Part shown: positions 34,451 through 44,211 of the stretch, one piece after another | How the letters are laid out: every line of letters begins with the position of its first letter | How positions within the stretch are numbered: the first letter of the stretch is position 1 | From: Bradyrhizobium sp. Ghvi | GTDB taxonomy: Bacteria; Pseudomonadota; Alphaproteobacteria; Rhizobiales; Xanthobacteraceae | Length of the DNA: 64,000 nucleotides | Direction: 5' to 3' | Assembly (NCBI RefSeq): GCF_900115265.1 | Contig: NZ_FOVU01000011.1 | Location: 1 to 64,000 of the forward strand | Translations under genes and position numbers: made by a program | The notes under the pieces: model-generated | The model's input: only the letters and a program-made list of their open reading frames with translations | What the model was told of the DNA's origin: nothing | Database searches by the model: none

Positions 34451-37400
34451 CTATTCCGCCGGTGCCGCAAGCGCGCGCGGCTCGGCGCGCCGGCGCAGGC
34501 GGTCGATCAACAGGTAGATCACTGGCGTGGTGTAGAGGGTCAGGATCTGCGAGACGAACAGGCCCCCGATGATCGTGATGCCGAGCGGGCGCCGCAGTTC
34601 CGTACCCGGCCCGGTCGCGATGACCAGGGGAAGGCCGGCGAACAGCGCCGCCATGGTTGTCATCACGATCGGTCGGAAGCGCGCCTGGCAGGCCTCGAAG
34701 ATCGCCTCGGCTGACGACAGCCCGCGTTGGCGCTCGGCATCCAGCGCGAAGTCGACCATCATGATGCCGTTCTTCTTGACGATGCCGATCAAGAGGATGA
34801 TGCCGACAAAGGCGATCACGGTCAGCGGCGTGTTGGTGATCTGCAGCGCAAGCAGCGCGCCGAGGCCGGCTGACGGCAGCGTCGAGATGATTGTGAGCGG
34901 ATGGGCAAGACTCTCATAGAGTACTCCGAGCACGATATACATCGCCACCAGCGCGCCGAGGATCAGTAGCGGTTGGCGGCCACTGGTCCTGGCGAAATCG
35001 CCGGCGTTGCCGTCAAAGCTGCCGCGGATGCCCTCCGGCATATGCAACTCGTCGACCGCGCGCTGGATGTTCTGCGTCGCCGCCTGGAGCTGCACGTCCG
35101 GCAACGTATTGAACGATACCGTGGTCGAGGGCACCGACTGCGAATGATAGACCGCGAGCGCGGCAAGCCCGCGCGTCACATGTACCACGGCCGACAGCGG
35201 TACCTGCACATCGCCCGCGCCCGCGACATAAATGCGGTCGAGGTTGGACGGATCGACCTGGAATTTCGGATCGATCTCCAGCACCGTCATATACTGGTTC
35301 CGCTGGGTGTAGATGATCGAGATCTGACGCTGCGAGAAGGCGTTGTTCAGCGCATTGTCGATGTCCTGGACCCTGACGCCGAGCCTCGCGGCCTTCTGGC
35401 GATCGATGTTCAACGTGAGCTGAAGTCCGCCGGGATCGCGGTCGCTGGAAATATCGGTGATGCCCTCGACAGTCTCCATACGCTTGGCGACGATCGGCGC
35501 CCACTTCTGGAGCAGTTCGAGGTCGGTGCTCGATAGCGTGTACTGGTAGTTCGAATCGCTCTGCCGGCCGCCGGCGCGAACGTCCTGCGCGGCGAACATG
35601 AAGAGACGGATGCCGGGTACCGGAAACAGTGCCTTCCGCAACCGATCGATCACCACCTGGGTAGAGACGTGGTCGCGCTCTTCCGGCGGCTTCAGGCTGA
35701 TGAACATGGTGCCCCGGTTGGAGGTCGCAGCGCCCGGCCCGACCCCGCTGCCGACCGTCGAGCCGATGCCGGCCACGGCAGGATCCTTCATCACGATGTC
35801 GGCGAGGCGCTGCTGGAGGTTCAGCATCGACTGGAACGAGATGTCGGCCGAGGCGCGCGTCGCGCCGATGACGAAGCCGGAATCGTCGGTCGGGAAATAG
35901 CCTTTCGGCACCTTGGCGTAGAGCAGCACCGTCAGGCCGATGGTGGCGAAGAAGACCAGCAGCGTCAGCAGCGGGAATTCCAGCACCGCGCGCAAGGTGC
36001 GGGCATAGAACGAGACGATGCGCGACAGCGAGCCTTCGATCAGGCGGTCGAACAGCGTGGCAGATCCCGACGTGGTCTGCCTGACATAATGGGCGCAGAT
36101 CATCGGTGTGACCGTCAGCGACACCAGCGTCGAGACCAGAATCGCGAAGGTCAGCGTCAAGGAGAATTCGCGCAAGAGACGGCCGACGATGCCGTCCATG
36201 AAGATCAACGGCGTGAACGCCGCGATCAGCGACAGGCTGATCGAGACCACGGTGAAGCCGATCTGCCTTGCGCCCTCCAGCGCCGCCTGCATCGGCCGCA
36301 TGCCGTGCTCGAGATTGCGGAACATGTTCTCGATCATGACGATGGCGTCGTCGACCACGAATCCGACCGAGATCGCCAGCGCCATCAGCGACAGATTGTC
36401 GATCGAGAAGCCGGCGACCCACATGCCGGCGCAGGTGCCGGCCAGCGCCAGCGGCACCGAGATGCCGGCCGCAATGGTCGGCGTCGCGCGGCGCAGGAAC
36501 ACGAACACCACGACCATCACCAGGACGGCGGTTGCGAACAGCGTCCACTGCATATCCATGACGCTGGCGCGAATCGTCGAGGTCCGGTCGACCAGGGTGG
36601 AAACATCGACGCCGGCCGGGATCCACTGCTTCAGCGCGGGAATCAGCGCCTTGACCCGATCGACGGTGTCGATGACGTTGGCATCGCCCTGCTTGGTGAT
36701 CTGGATCAGCACCGCCGGCTGCTTGTTGAACCAGGCGATCGAGCGTGCGTTGCGGACGCTGTCCTCGATGTCGGCGACATCAGAGAGCCGGACGAAATTG
36801 CCGCTCGCGCTCTTGATGACGATGTCGCGGAACTCTTTGGCCGTGCGCATCTGCCGGTTGAGCGCGAGCGTCTCGCTCTGACGCTCGCCGTTGAAGATGC
36901 CGACGGGACCTAGCGGATTAGCGTTGAGGATCGCGGTCCGGACGTCGTCGGTGGCAATGCCGGCATTCGACAGCGCCACCGGGTTGAGCTGGATCCGCAC
37001 CGCGGGCTGGTCGGCGCCTGACACCGTCACGTCGCCGACGCCAGGCACTTGCGAGATGCGCTGCGCCAGCACGGTATCGGCGACGTCGTAGATGGCGCTG
37101 GCGGACAGCGTCTTGGAGGTCAGCGCCAGCACGAAGACGGGAGCGCCGGCCGTGTTCGCTTTGCGGAATCGAGGCAGGGCCGGCAGATCGCTGGGCAGGT
37201 CGACCAGCGCAGCGTTGATGGCGGCCTGCACATCACGCGCCGCCTTGTCGATGTTGCGGCCGATGTCGAACTGAAGCTGGATGTTCGACGTGCCGAGCGA
37301 GCTCGTCGACGTGATCTGGTTAATCCCGGCGATCTCGCCGAGCCGCCGTTCCAATGGCGCAGCGACGGTTGCGGCCATCACCGACGGATCGGCGCCAGGA

Positions 37401-37558
37401 CGGCTTGCCGAGACGAAGATGGCAGGAAAGTCGACATTCGGAACGGAAGCGACCGGCAGGAACTCGTAGGCGACGCCGCCCAGCAGGAACAGCCCGATCG
37501 ACAGCAGCGTGGTCGCGACCGGGCGGCGGATGAAGGGCTCCGAGATCGATGCCATCAC
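34451..37558 (-). CDS. mdtC: RND multidrug efflux permease, MdtC-like
   Basis: A 1035-residue HAE1-type inner-membrane pump with twelve expected transmembrane helices and two large periplasmic loops. Marks are the N-terminal SEPFIRRPVATTLLSIGLFL, the proton-relay region SVGFVVDDAIVMIENMFR and the C-terminal IVKKNGIMMVDFALDAE. Its start overlaps the mdtB-like stop by four bases. With MdtA, MdtB and the NodT-type channel it forms the tripartite pump; in E. coli MdtB and MdtC act as a heterotrimer. Substrates cannot be read from sequence. Confidence 0.93.
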   Translation of the reverse strand: MMASISEPFIRRPVATTLLSIGLFLLGGVAYEFLPVASVPNVDFPAIFVSASRPGADPSVMAATVAAPLERRLGEIAGINQITSTSSLGTSNIQLQFDIGRNIDKAARDVQAAINAALVDLPSDLPALPRFRKANTAGAPVFVLALTSKTLSASAIYDVADTVLAQRISQVPGVGDVTVSGADQPAVRIQLNPVALSNAGIATDDVRTAILNANPLGPVGIFNGERQSETLALNRQMRTAKEFRDIVIKSASGNFVRLSDVADIEDSVRNARSIAWFNKQPAVLIQITKQGDANVIDTVDRVKALIPALKQWIPAGVDVSTLVDRTSTIRASVMDMQWTLFATAVLVMVVVFVFLRRATPTIAAGISVPLALAGTCAGMWVAGFSIDNLSLMALAISVGFVVDDAIVMIENMFRNLEHGMRPMQAALEGARQIGFTVVSISLSLIAAFTPLIFMDGIVGRLLREFSLTLTFAILVSTLVSLTVTPMICAHYVRQTTSGSATLFDRLIEGSLSRIVSFYARTLRAVLEFPLLTLLVFFATIGLTVLLYAKVPKGYFPTDDSGFVIGATRASADISFQSMLNLQQRLADIVMKDPAVAGIGSTVGSGVGPGAATSNRGTMFISLKPPEERDHVSTQVVIDRLRKALFPVPGIRLFMFAAQDVRAGGRQSDSNYQYTLSSTDLELLQKWAPIVAKRMETVEGITDISSDRDPGGLQLTLNIDRQKAARLGVRVQDIDNALNNAFSQRQISIIYTQRNQYMTVLEIDPKFQVDPSNLDRIYVAGAGDVQVPLSAVVHVTRGLAALAVYHSQSVPSTTVSFNTLPDVQLQAATQNIQRAVDELHMPEGIRGSFDGNAGDFARTSGRQPLLILGALVAMYIVLGVLYESLAHPLTIISTLPSAGLGALLALQITNTPLTVIAFVGIILLIGIVKKNGIMMVDFALDAERQRGLSSAEAIFEACQARFRPIVMTTMAALFAGLPLVIATGPGTELRRPLGITIIGGLFVSQILTLYTTPVIYLLIDRLRRRAEPRALAAPAE

Positions 37559-40500
37559 TGCATCCCCTCGGTCGCGCCGGCCGTGGGCGCGTCGGGCTCC
37601 GGCGGCGGCAGGGCCTGCTCGAGGCGGCGGTTGATGCGATCGAGCGCTAGGTAGATCACCGGCGTGGTGTAGAGGGTCAACAACTGGCTCAGCAGCAGGC
37701 CGCCGATGATGGAGATGCCAAGCGGGAAGCGGAGCTCGGCGCCGGTGCCGCTTTCGATCGCCAGCGGCAGCGCGCCGAACAGCGCGGCCAGCGTCGTCAT
37801 CATGATCGGACGGAAGCGCAACAGACAGGCCTGCACGATCGCCTCATGCGCCGGCATTCCCTGCCCGCGCTCGGCCTCGAGCGCGAAGTCGATCATCATG
37901 ATCGCGTTCTTCTTGACGATGCCCATCAAGAGGATGATGCCGATCAGACCGATCACCGAGAGGTCCTGCCCGCATAGGATCAGCGCCAGGATGGCGCCGA
38001 CGCCGGCCGAGGGCAGCGTCGAGAGGATCGTGATCGGGTGGATGTAGCTCTCATAGAGCACGCCCAGCACGATGTAGATCGTGATCACGGCGGCAAGCAG
38101 CAGCCAGGGCTGGCCGGCCAGCGCCTTGGCAAATTCGGCGGCATCGCCTGCGTAGACGCCGACGATGCTGTTGGGCATGCCGATGCGGGTCTCGATCGTC
38201 TTCACCGCCTCGACGGCATCGCCGAGCGCCGCGCCCGGCGCGAGGTTGAAGCTGAGCGAGATCGCCGGGAATTGCGCCTGGTGCGAAATCGCGAGCGGCG
38301 CCGTCGTGCGCTTCAGCGTCGCCACCGCGGATAGCGGCACCTGCGCGTTCGGCGCGCCCGCCGTGGCACTCGCCCCGCCCGGCAGATAGAGCTTCGACAG
38401 GATCGAGGGATCGCGCTGGTACATTGGCAGCGCTTCCAGCACCACACGGTACTGGTTGGCCTGGCCGTAGATGGTCGAGATCTGCCGCTGCGCGAACGCG
38501 TCGTTCAGCGTGTCTGTGATGGCCTGCAGGCTGACGCCGAGCTGGCCGGCACGAGTGCGATCGACATCGAGCTGCGCGCGCAGGCCGCCTTCCTGCGCCT
38601 CTGAGGAGACGTCGCGGAACAAGGGCTCGCGCCGCATCTCGTCGACGAGCTTTCGCGCCCATTCGGAGACCAACGTCGCATCGGTGCCGGTTAGCGTGTA
38701 CTGGTATTGCGAGCGGCTCGACTGGGTCGATATCTGCACGTCCTGTACCGGCTGGAAATAGACGGTCATGCCGGGAATGCCTGACACACGCTCTTTCAAC
38801 CGGGTTACGACCACGCCGACGTCGTCGCGCCGCTCGCCGCGCGGCTTCAGCGTCATGACGAGGCGCCCGACATTGGTGGTCGGATTGACCGAGCCCGCGC
38901 CGATGACCGAGACCACGCCTGTCACGTCAGGATCGGCTTTGATGGCATCGGCAGCCTCGGCCTGCCGTTTCTGCATCTCCGCGAAGGAGACATCAGGCCC
39001 CGCCTCCGTCACCGCCGTGATCGAGGCGGTGTCCTGAAGCGGCAGGAACCCCTTGGGCGCGACGACGTAGAGGACCAGGGTCGCGACCAGCGTCGCAAAG
39101 GTCACGACCAGCGTGGCGCGCTGGCGCTCCAGCACCCAGAGCAGCGTGCGGTGGTAGAATTCGACGGTGCGGTCGATGAAGCGGCTGACGGCGGCAAGCC
39201 CCGGCACCGCGAGTTCCTGATGAGCGTGCCGAAGCAGCCGCGAGCACATCATCGGCGTCAATGTCAGCGACACCACCGCAGAGGTCACGACCGCAATCGT
39301 CAGCGTCAGCGCGAATTCGCGGAACATGCGCCCCACGAGGCCCGACATGAACAGCAGCGGAATGAACACCGCGATCAGCGACACCGTCAGCGAGATCACG
39401 GTGAAGCCGATCTCGCTGGCGCCCTTCAGCGAGGCCTGCATCGCGCTGTCGCCATTCTCCATGTGGCGAACGATGTTCTCGATCATGACAATGGCGTCGT
39501 CGACGACGAAACCGGCGCCGATCGTGAGGGCCATCAGCGACAGATTGTCGAGGCTGAAGCCGGCAAAATACATGATGCCGAAGCTCGTGATCAGCGACAG
39601 CGGCAGCGCCACGCCCGCGATCAGCGTGGCGCGCAGCGAGCGCAGGAACAGCAGCACCACGAGCGTCACGAGCACCACGCTGAGGACCAGCGTGAACTGC
39701 ACGTCATGGACAGATGCACGAATGGTGACGGTGCGGTCGGAGACGATGGTCAGCTTGACGCCGGCCGGAATCGCACGCTGCACCTTCGGGATCTCGGTGC
39801 GGATCTGCTTGACCACGTCGATCACGTTCGCACCGGGCTGGCGCTGGATGTCGATGATGACGGCCGGCGTGCCCTCGTACCAGCCGCCGGTGCGGTCGTT
39901 CTCGAGCCCATCGACGATCTGCGCCACGTCGGCGATCGTAACGGGCGAGCCGTTGCGATAGGCGATGATAACAGGCCTGTAGGCATCCGCAGCGGCGATC
40001 TGGTCGTTGGCGGCAATGATGTAGGATTGCTGCGCGCCATCGAGCGAGCCCTTTGGCCCGGAGACGTTGGCATTGGCGATCGCGGCGCGCAGATCCTCCA
40101 TCGCGATGCCGTAGGCGGCAAGGCGCGCCAGATCGGCCTGGATGCGCACGGCCGGCTTCAGTCCGCCGAGCACCGAGACGCGGCCGACGCCGGAGATCTG
40201 GCTGAGCCGCTGCGCCAGCAGCGTATCGGCGATGTCGCTCATCGCCCGCAGCGAGATCGTGTCCGAGCGCAGCGCCACCGTCATGACGGGCGCGTCCGCC
40301 GGGTTCACCTTGGCGTAGGTCGGCGGGTAAGGCAGCGTCTTGGGCAGAACGCCGGCGGCGGCATTGATCGCGGCCTGCACATCTTGTGTGGCACCGTCGA
40401 TATCGCGGTTGAGGTCGAATTGGAGCGAGATCTGGCTGACACCGAACGAGCTCGTCGAATTTATCGCCGTCAGCGACGGGATCTGGCCGAGCTGCCGCTC

Positions 40501-40701
40501 CAGGGGCGCCGTGATCAGTGAGGCGATGACGTCGGGGCTGGCGCCCGGCAGCTGCGTCGTCACCTGCACGGTCGGGAAATCGACCTGCGGCAATGCGGAG
40601 ACCGGGAGCGCGAAATAGCCTAGCAAGCCGCCGATCAGCAGCGCAATGCCGAGCAGCGAGGTCGCGATCGGACGGCGGATGAAGGGTTCGGAGACACCCA
40701 T
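37555..40701 (-). CDS. mdtB: RND multidrug efflux permease, MdtB-like
   Basis: A 1048-residue HAE1 permease closely related to its neighbour. Marks are SEPFIRRPIATSLLGIALLI, TIGAGFVVDDAIVMIENIVR (Asp pair of the proton relay) and IVKKNAIMMIDFALEAERG. The ATG at 40701 is chosen: the open frame runs to 41007, but those extra 102 residues are Arg/Pro-rich shadow of the mdtA 3' end. It follows mdtA by about 37 bases and overlaps mdtC by four. Two paralogous permeases in one operon point to a mixed trimer as in MdtBC. Confidence 0.93.
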   Translation of the reverse strand: MGVSEPFIRRPIATSLLGIALLIGGLLGYFALPVSALPQVDFPTVQVTTQLPGASPDVIASLITAPLERQLGQIPSLTAINSTSSFGVSQISLQFDLNRDIDGATQDVQAAINAAAGVLPKTLPYPPTYAKVNPADAPVMTVALRSDTISLRAMSDIADTLLAQRLSQISGVGRVSVLGGLKPAVRIQADLARLAAYGIAMEDLRAAIANANVSGPKGSLDGAQQSYIIAANDQIAAADAYRPVIIAYRNGSPVTIADVAQIVDGLENDRTGGWYEGTPAVIIDIQRQPGANVIDVVKQIRTEIPKVQRAIPAGVKLTIVSDRTVTIRASVHDVQFTLVLSVVLVTLVVLLFLRSLRATLIAGVALPLSLITSFGIMYFAGFSLDNLSLMALTIGAGFVVDDAIVMIENIVRHMENGDSAMQASLKGASEIGFTVISLTVSLIAVFIPLLFMSGLVGRMFREFALTLTIAVVTSAVVSLTLTPMMCSRLLRHAHQELAVPGLAAVSRFIDRTVEFYHRTLLWVLERQRATLVVTFATLVATLVLYVVAPKGFLPLQDTASITAVTEAGPDVSFAEMQKRQAEAADAIKADPDVTGVVSVIGAGSVNPTTNVGRLVMTLKPRGERRDDVGVVVTRLKERVSGIPGMTVYFQPVQDVQISTQSSRSQYQYTLTGTDATLVSEWARKLVDEMRREPLFRDVSSEAQEGGLRAQLDVDRTRAGQLGVSLQAITDTLNDAFAQRQISTIYGQANQYRVVLEALPMYQRDPSILSKLYLPGGASATAGAPNAQVPLSAVATLKRTTAPLAISHQAQFPAISLSFNLAPGAALGDAVEAVKTIETRIGMPNSIVGVYAGDAAEFAKALAGQPWLLLAAVITIYIVLGVLYESYIHPITILSTLPSAGVGAILALILCGQDLSVIGLIGIILLMGIVKKNAIMMIDFALEAERGQGMPAHEAIVQACLLRFRPIMMTTLAALFGALPLAIESGTGAELRFPLGISIIGGLLLSQLLTLYTTPVIYLALDRINRRLEQALPPPEPDAPTAGATEGMQ

Positions 40702-40738
40702 GGGATACGCCTGCCGCTTCAAGCGGCTGTTGTCGGGA

Positions 40739-42160
40739 TCATGGCTGCTTGGCTCCAGGTCCCGATGCACTCGGACTTGCTCCTGGCCCGGGTGCCGGTC
40801 CAGTCTGGCCCTTCTGATCGCCTTCGCTGCTCTTCCGCTTGGCGCGGAACTCGCTGTCCTTGCTCTGGCTGTCCTTCTGACCGTCCTTGGCGCCATCCTT
40901 CTTCTGAGCGTCGGGGGCACGCGTGCGCTTGCGCGGGGCCAGATCGGCCGAAGGGGTCTGCTCGTCGCGACCGATGATAACCTTGGAGCCGTCGGAAAGA
41001 TTGGCAAAGCCGGTGGTGACGACCCTATCGTTCGCCGTCAGACCGCTGGCGATGACCGCGTCATGCTCGTTCTGCTGGGTCACCGTCACGGGCTTGGCGG
41101 AGACAATGTCACCCTCGCCGATGACATAGCTGAAGGTGCCGATCGGTCCGCGTTGCACCGCCGAGGTCGGCACCACCAGCGCCTGCGTCAAGGTCTCGAC
41201 CTTGAGGCGGACATTGACGAACTGGCCCGGCCACAGCTGGTAATTGGCATTGGGAAATTCGGCCTTGAGCTTGAGCGTGCCGGTGGTCTGGTCGACCTGG
41301 TTGTCGATGCCGGTCAGCTTGCCGGTGTCGATCACGGTGACACCGTCATTGCCGAACACATCGACCGACAGGGCGCCTTTCGCGGCGGCCGCATTGACAC
41401 GCATGATCTGCTGCTGCGGCAGGCTGAACCACACCGCGATCGGCTGCAATTGCGTGATGACGACGAGGCCGGTGGTGTCGGAGGCGTGAATGATATTGCC
41501 CTGGTCGACCTGGCGTAGACCGACGCGGCCCGAGATCGGTGCGACGATCTTGGTGTAGCTCAACGTCGCCGCCGCATTGTCGATCGCGGCCTGGTCCGCC
41601 TTGACCAGCGCCTCGGTCTGCGCGACCGCGGCGCGCTGGGTGTCGGCCTGCTGCTTGGAACCGGCATTGGACGCCGCGAGCTGCTCATAGCGCGTCAAAT
41701 CGATGCGCTGGTTGGCAAGCTGGGCCTCGTCCTGGGCCTTTTTGGCGACGGCCTGGTCATAGGTCGCCTGGTACAGTGCCGGATCGATCTCGCCGAGCAC
41801 GTCGCCTTTCTTGACGTCTTGTCCTTCGGTGAATTTCACCGCGATCAGCTTGCCGTCGACCTGCGAGCGCACGGTGACGGTGTTGAGCGCCCGGATCGCG
41901 CCGACGCCGTCGAGATAAACGGGAACGTCCCGGACCTGAGGCATCGCCGCCAGCACCGGCACCGGCAGATCGGGTCGCTGGTCGCGCCCGTTTGCCTGCT
42001 GCGGCTGCTGATGCATGACGGTCCAACCGAGATAACCGAGGCCACCGAGGATCGCGAGCGTGATCACGGTCATGACGAAGCCACGGCCGCGCGACTTTTT
42101 CGCCGTCCCGCCTTTCGCGCCTTCCTGAGCGCCTTGCTTCGTATCCGGCTTAAAGAGCAT
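40739..42160 (-). CDS. mdtA: RND periplasmic adaptor protein, MdtA-like
   Basis: A 473-residue membrane-fusion protein with one N-terminal membrane anchor (about residues 28-48). Lipoyl half-motifs (AIRALNTVTVRSQVDGKLIA; YTKIVAPISGRVGLRQVDQG) flank an alpha-hairpin, followed by beta-barrel and membrane-proximal domains. Unusually, the C-terminus carries a roughly 85-residue low-complexity tail rich in Lys, Asp, Gln, Ser, Gly and Pro (from about RDEQTPSADLAPRKRTRAPD), which is probably disordered. The ATG overlaps the NodT-type gene by 11 bases. Confidence 0.92.
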   Translation of the reverse strand: MLFKPDTKQGAQEGAKGGTAKKSRGRGFVMTVITLAILGGLGYLGWTVMHQQPQQANGRDQRPDLPVPVLAAMPQVRDVPVYLDGVGAIRALNTVTVRSQVDGKLIAVKFTEGQDVKKGDVLGEIDPALYQATYDQAVAKKAQDEAQLANQRIDLTRYEQLAASNAGSKQQADTQRAAVAQTEALVKADQAAIDNAAATLSYTKIVAPISGRVGLRQVDQGNIIHASDTTGLVVITQLQPIAVWFSLPQQQIMRVNAAAAKGALSVDVFGNDGVTVIDTGKLTGIDNQVDQTTGTLKLKAEFPNANYQLWPGQFVNVRLKVETLTQALVVPTSAVQRGPIGTFSYVIGEGDIVSAKPVTVTQQNEHDAVIASGLTANDRVVTTGFANLSDGSKVIIGRDEQTPSADLAPRKRTRAPDAQKKDGAKDGQKDSQSKDSEFRAKRKSSEGDQKGQTGPAPGPGASPSASGPGAKQP

Positions 42161-43592
42161 TGACCGGTTTCTCCATTCGCGGCTCCCAGCCGCCGCCTAG
42201 CGCCTGATACAGGCTGACGATGGCAAGAAGGCGTGCGAGCTGTGCCTGCGACAGGTTGTCTTCCGCCTGGAACAGGGTCAGCTGGGTGTTGAGCACAGTG
42301 ACGATATCGGCCGTGCCGGCGCGCAGCTGCTGCTCGGCGAGGTCGAAGGCGCGTCGCGAGGCGTTCACGACATCGCGCTGCAATTGCAGCTTGATCGTAG
42401 TTTGCTTGATCGAGAACAGCGCGTTGTCGACATCGGTGAAAGCCTGGACGATGGTCTTGCGGTAGGTCTGGAGCAACTCGTCCTGCCGCGCCTTGGCATA
42501 TTCGAAATTGCCGAGGATCTTGCCGCCGTCGAAAATCGGCTGCGTCGCGCTGCCGACCAGCTGGAAGAACGCCGCGTGCGGCTGGAACAGAGAGACCAGC
42601 GCCGAGCTCTGGTAGCCGCCATTGCCGGTGAGCTGGATGGTCGGGAAGAACTGCGCGCGCGCATTGCCGATATTGGCGGTCGCCGAAGCGAGCTGGGCCT
42701 CCTGCCGGCGAATGTCCGGCCGCTGCGTCAGCAGCTCCGACGGCAGGCCGGGCGTGACGCGCGGGATCGCGATCCGGTCCAGCGAGCCGCCCGCGAGGCG
42801 CACACTTTCCGGCGGGCGCGACACCAGCACCGCCAGCGCGTTGGTATTCTGGTCGAGGGTCTGGCGCAGTGGCGGCACCAGCGCCTTCTGGTTCGCCAGC
42901 ACGCTCTCCTGCTGGGCGACGTCGAGATCGGTGCCCGTGCCGGCCTTGCGACGCTCGCGGATGGCATCGAGGATGCGCTGGGCGCTGGCGATATTGCGCT
43001 GGGCCGTGCGCAGCCGGTCCTGCGAGGCCAGCACCTGGAAATAGGCATTGGCGACGGCCGCGAGCGTCGTCAGCGCGACGGTGTCGCGGTCGAACCGGTT
43101 AGCCTTGGCGGTCTCCTCTGCCGTTTGCAATGCGTCGCGGTTCTGGCCCCAAAAATCTAGCTGGTAGCTGGCGCTCAGCGAAGCCTGATAGTTGACGACC
43201 TCGCGGCCGCCGTTGGTGAGCCCCGAAGCCGAGGAGCCGGAGGTGCGCGAATAGGCCTCTTGTCCCGTTCCCGACAGGCTCGGCAACAGTGCCGCGCCTG
43301 CCTGCCGCGCCTGCGCGTCGGCCTCGACGATGCGCGAGACGGCGGCCGCGATGTCGAGGTTGGCGGTCTGCGCCTCCTCCATCAGCTGCGTCAGCTCGGA
43401 CGATCGGAAGCCGCGCCACCAATCCAGCGAGGGCGGCGCATCGACCTTTCCGGCGTATTTGTATTCCGCGGGCACATCCAGCGCGGGGTCTGGGAGGTCC
43501 TGGGTCAGCACGCACGCGCCCGAGCTCGAAGCAAGGCACAGCACCGCGAACGCACGCAGCGTTCGGGATGCAGATCCAAGGAACTGCCGCAT
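42150..43592 (-). CDS. NodT/OprM-family outer-membrane efflux lipoprotein
   Basis: A 480-residue channel subunit. The signal peptide ends in a lipobox SSGAC, so the mature protein starts at a lipidated Cys near residue 27. Two repeats of the outer-membrane efflux domain follow (WWRGFRSSELTQLMEEAQTA; RPDIRRQEAQLASATANIGN). NodT here is only a family name and does not imply nodulation. The ATG at 43592 (MRQFLGS) puts the signal peptide in the usual place; the frame is open to 43652. It is first in the four-gene pump operon and overlaps mdtA by 11 bases. Confidence 0.92.
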   Translation of the reverse strand: MRQFLGSASRTLRAFAVLCLASSSGACVLTQDLPDPALDVPAEYKYAGKVDAPPSLDWWRGFRSSELTQLMEEAQTANLDIAAAVSRIVEADAQARQAGAALLPSLSGTGQEAYSRTSGSSASGLTNGGREVVNYQASLSASYQLDFWGQNRDALQTAEETAKANRFDRDTVALTTLAAVANAYFQVLASQDRLRTAQRNIASAQRILDAIRERRKAGTGTDLDVAQQESVLANQKALVPPLRQTLDQNTNALAVLVSRPPESVRLAGGSLDRIAIPRVTPGLPSELLTQRPDIRRQEAQLASATANIGNARAQFFPTIQLTGNGGYQSSALVSLFQPHAAFFQLVGSATQPIFDGGKILGNFEYAKARQDELLQTYRKTIVQAFTDVDNALFSIKQTTIKLQLQRDVVNASRRAFDLAEQQLRAGTADIVTVLNTQLTLFQAEDNLSQAQLARLLAIVSLYQALGGGWEPRMEKPVNAL

Positions 43593-44211
43593 GGCGACGG
43601 CCGGAAACAGCTGCGTCACATCAACCCCCTGCCGGGCAGACCGCACCGCCACCGCGTAACGGGAATAACCGATTCGCGGGCGGACAGCGGGAGGCCTTTC
43701 TGTAACTTGATCACAGCGTGATGCTTTCTGCGCAACCTAAAGTCCATCTTAGCCGGGTGCGGAACTGCGGGACAGTCCCGCACCTGCGAAGCGCACGGCC
43801 CAACGAAGCAATGACGGAGCCATTGAAATGAAAGATATCCTTGTCTCGCAATGGCTTCTTCCATTCCCGAAACATCCGGAAACGCAGTCAAGCTTACCAA
43901 GATTTCATGTGATATTGCAGCCACAGTTGCCTCGAAGCCGCCAAATCGCGGCGATGCTCCACTGCCTGCCAGTGCAACACACCTTAGCTGCGTCACGCGA
44001 GGCAGGCCACTTCCACATGCGCATCGTGGCGTCCGAACGGGCATTGCCGACAATGCGGCGGCCTGGACACTTTCCCGGCGCGATCCAGTGACGGTCCTTG
44101 GCGCCCGGCAAAACACGCCCTTATATTATTGGTCGCTGACCGTTTGCGGGGCGCGCTCTGGTGCAGCGATAGGAGCGGGATGGGCGCGCTCGGACAGTAT
44201 CCGTTGGGGGC
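43593..44211. other. 619-base intergenic region, no confident gene
   Basis: This lies between the divergent pump operon and the cyclopropane synthase gene, so it must hold both promoters. Overlapping frames of 87 codons (from 43828, with GGAG nearby) and 134 codons (from 43851) exist, but their third-position base use is mixed and no family is recognisable; neither is called. A hairpin with 7-bp arms TGCGGGA/TCCCGCA lies at 43766-43782. No regulator gene for the pump is visible here. Confidence 0.5.

Noticed and set aside
35013..36626. 537-codon minus-strand frame inside the mdtC-like gene
   Set aside because: It is another frame of the same strand within a clear RND permease, with low-complexity Arg/Gly/Asp composition.
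40702..41007. extra 102 N-terminal residues for the MdtB-like permease
   Set aside because: They are Arg/Pro/Ser-rich shadow of the mdtA 3' end; the conserved N-terminus begins at 40701.
42150..43592. nodulation role for the NodT-type protein
   Set aside because: NodT is only a family label; the gene is part of a drug-efflux operon with a lipoprotein channel signature.
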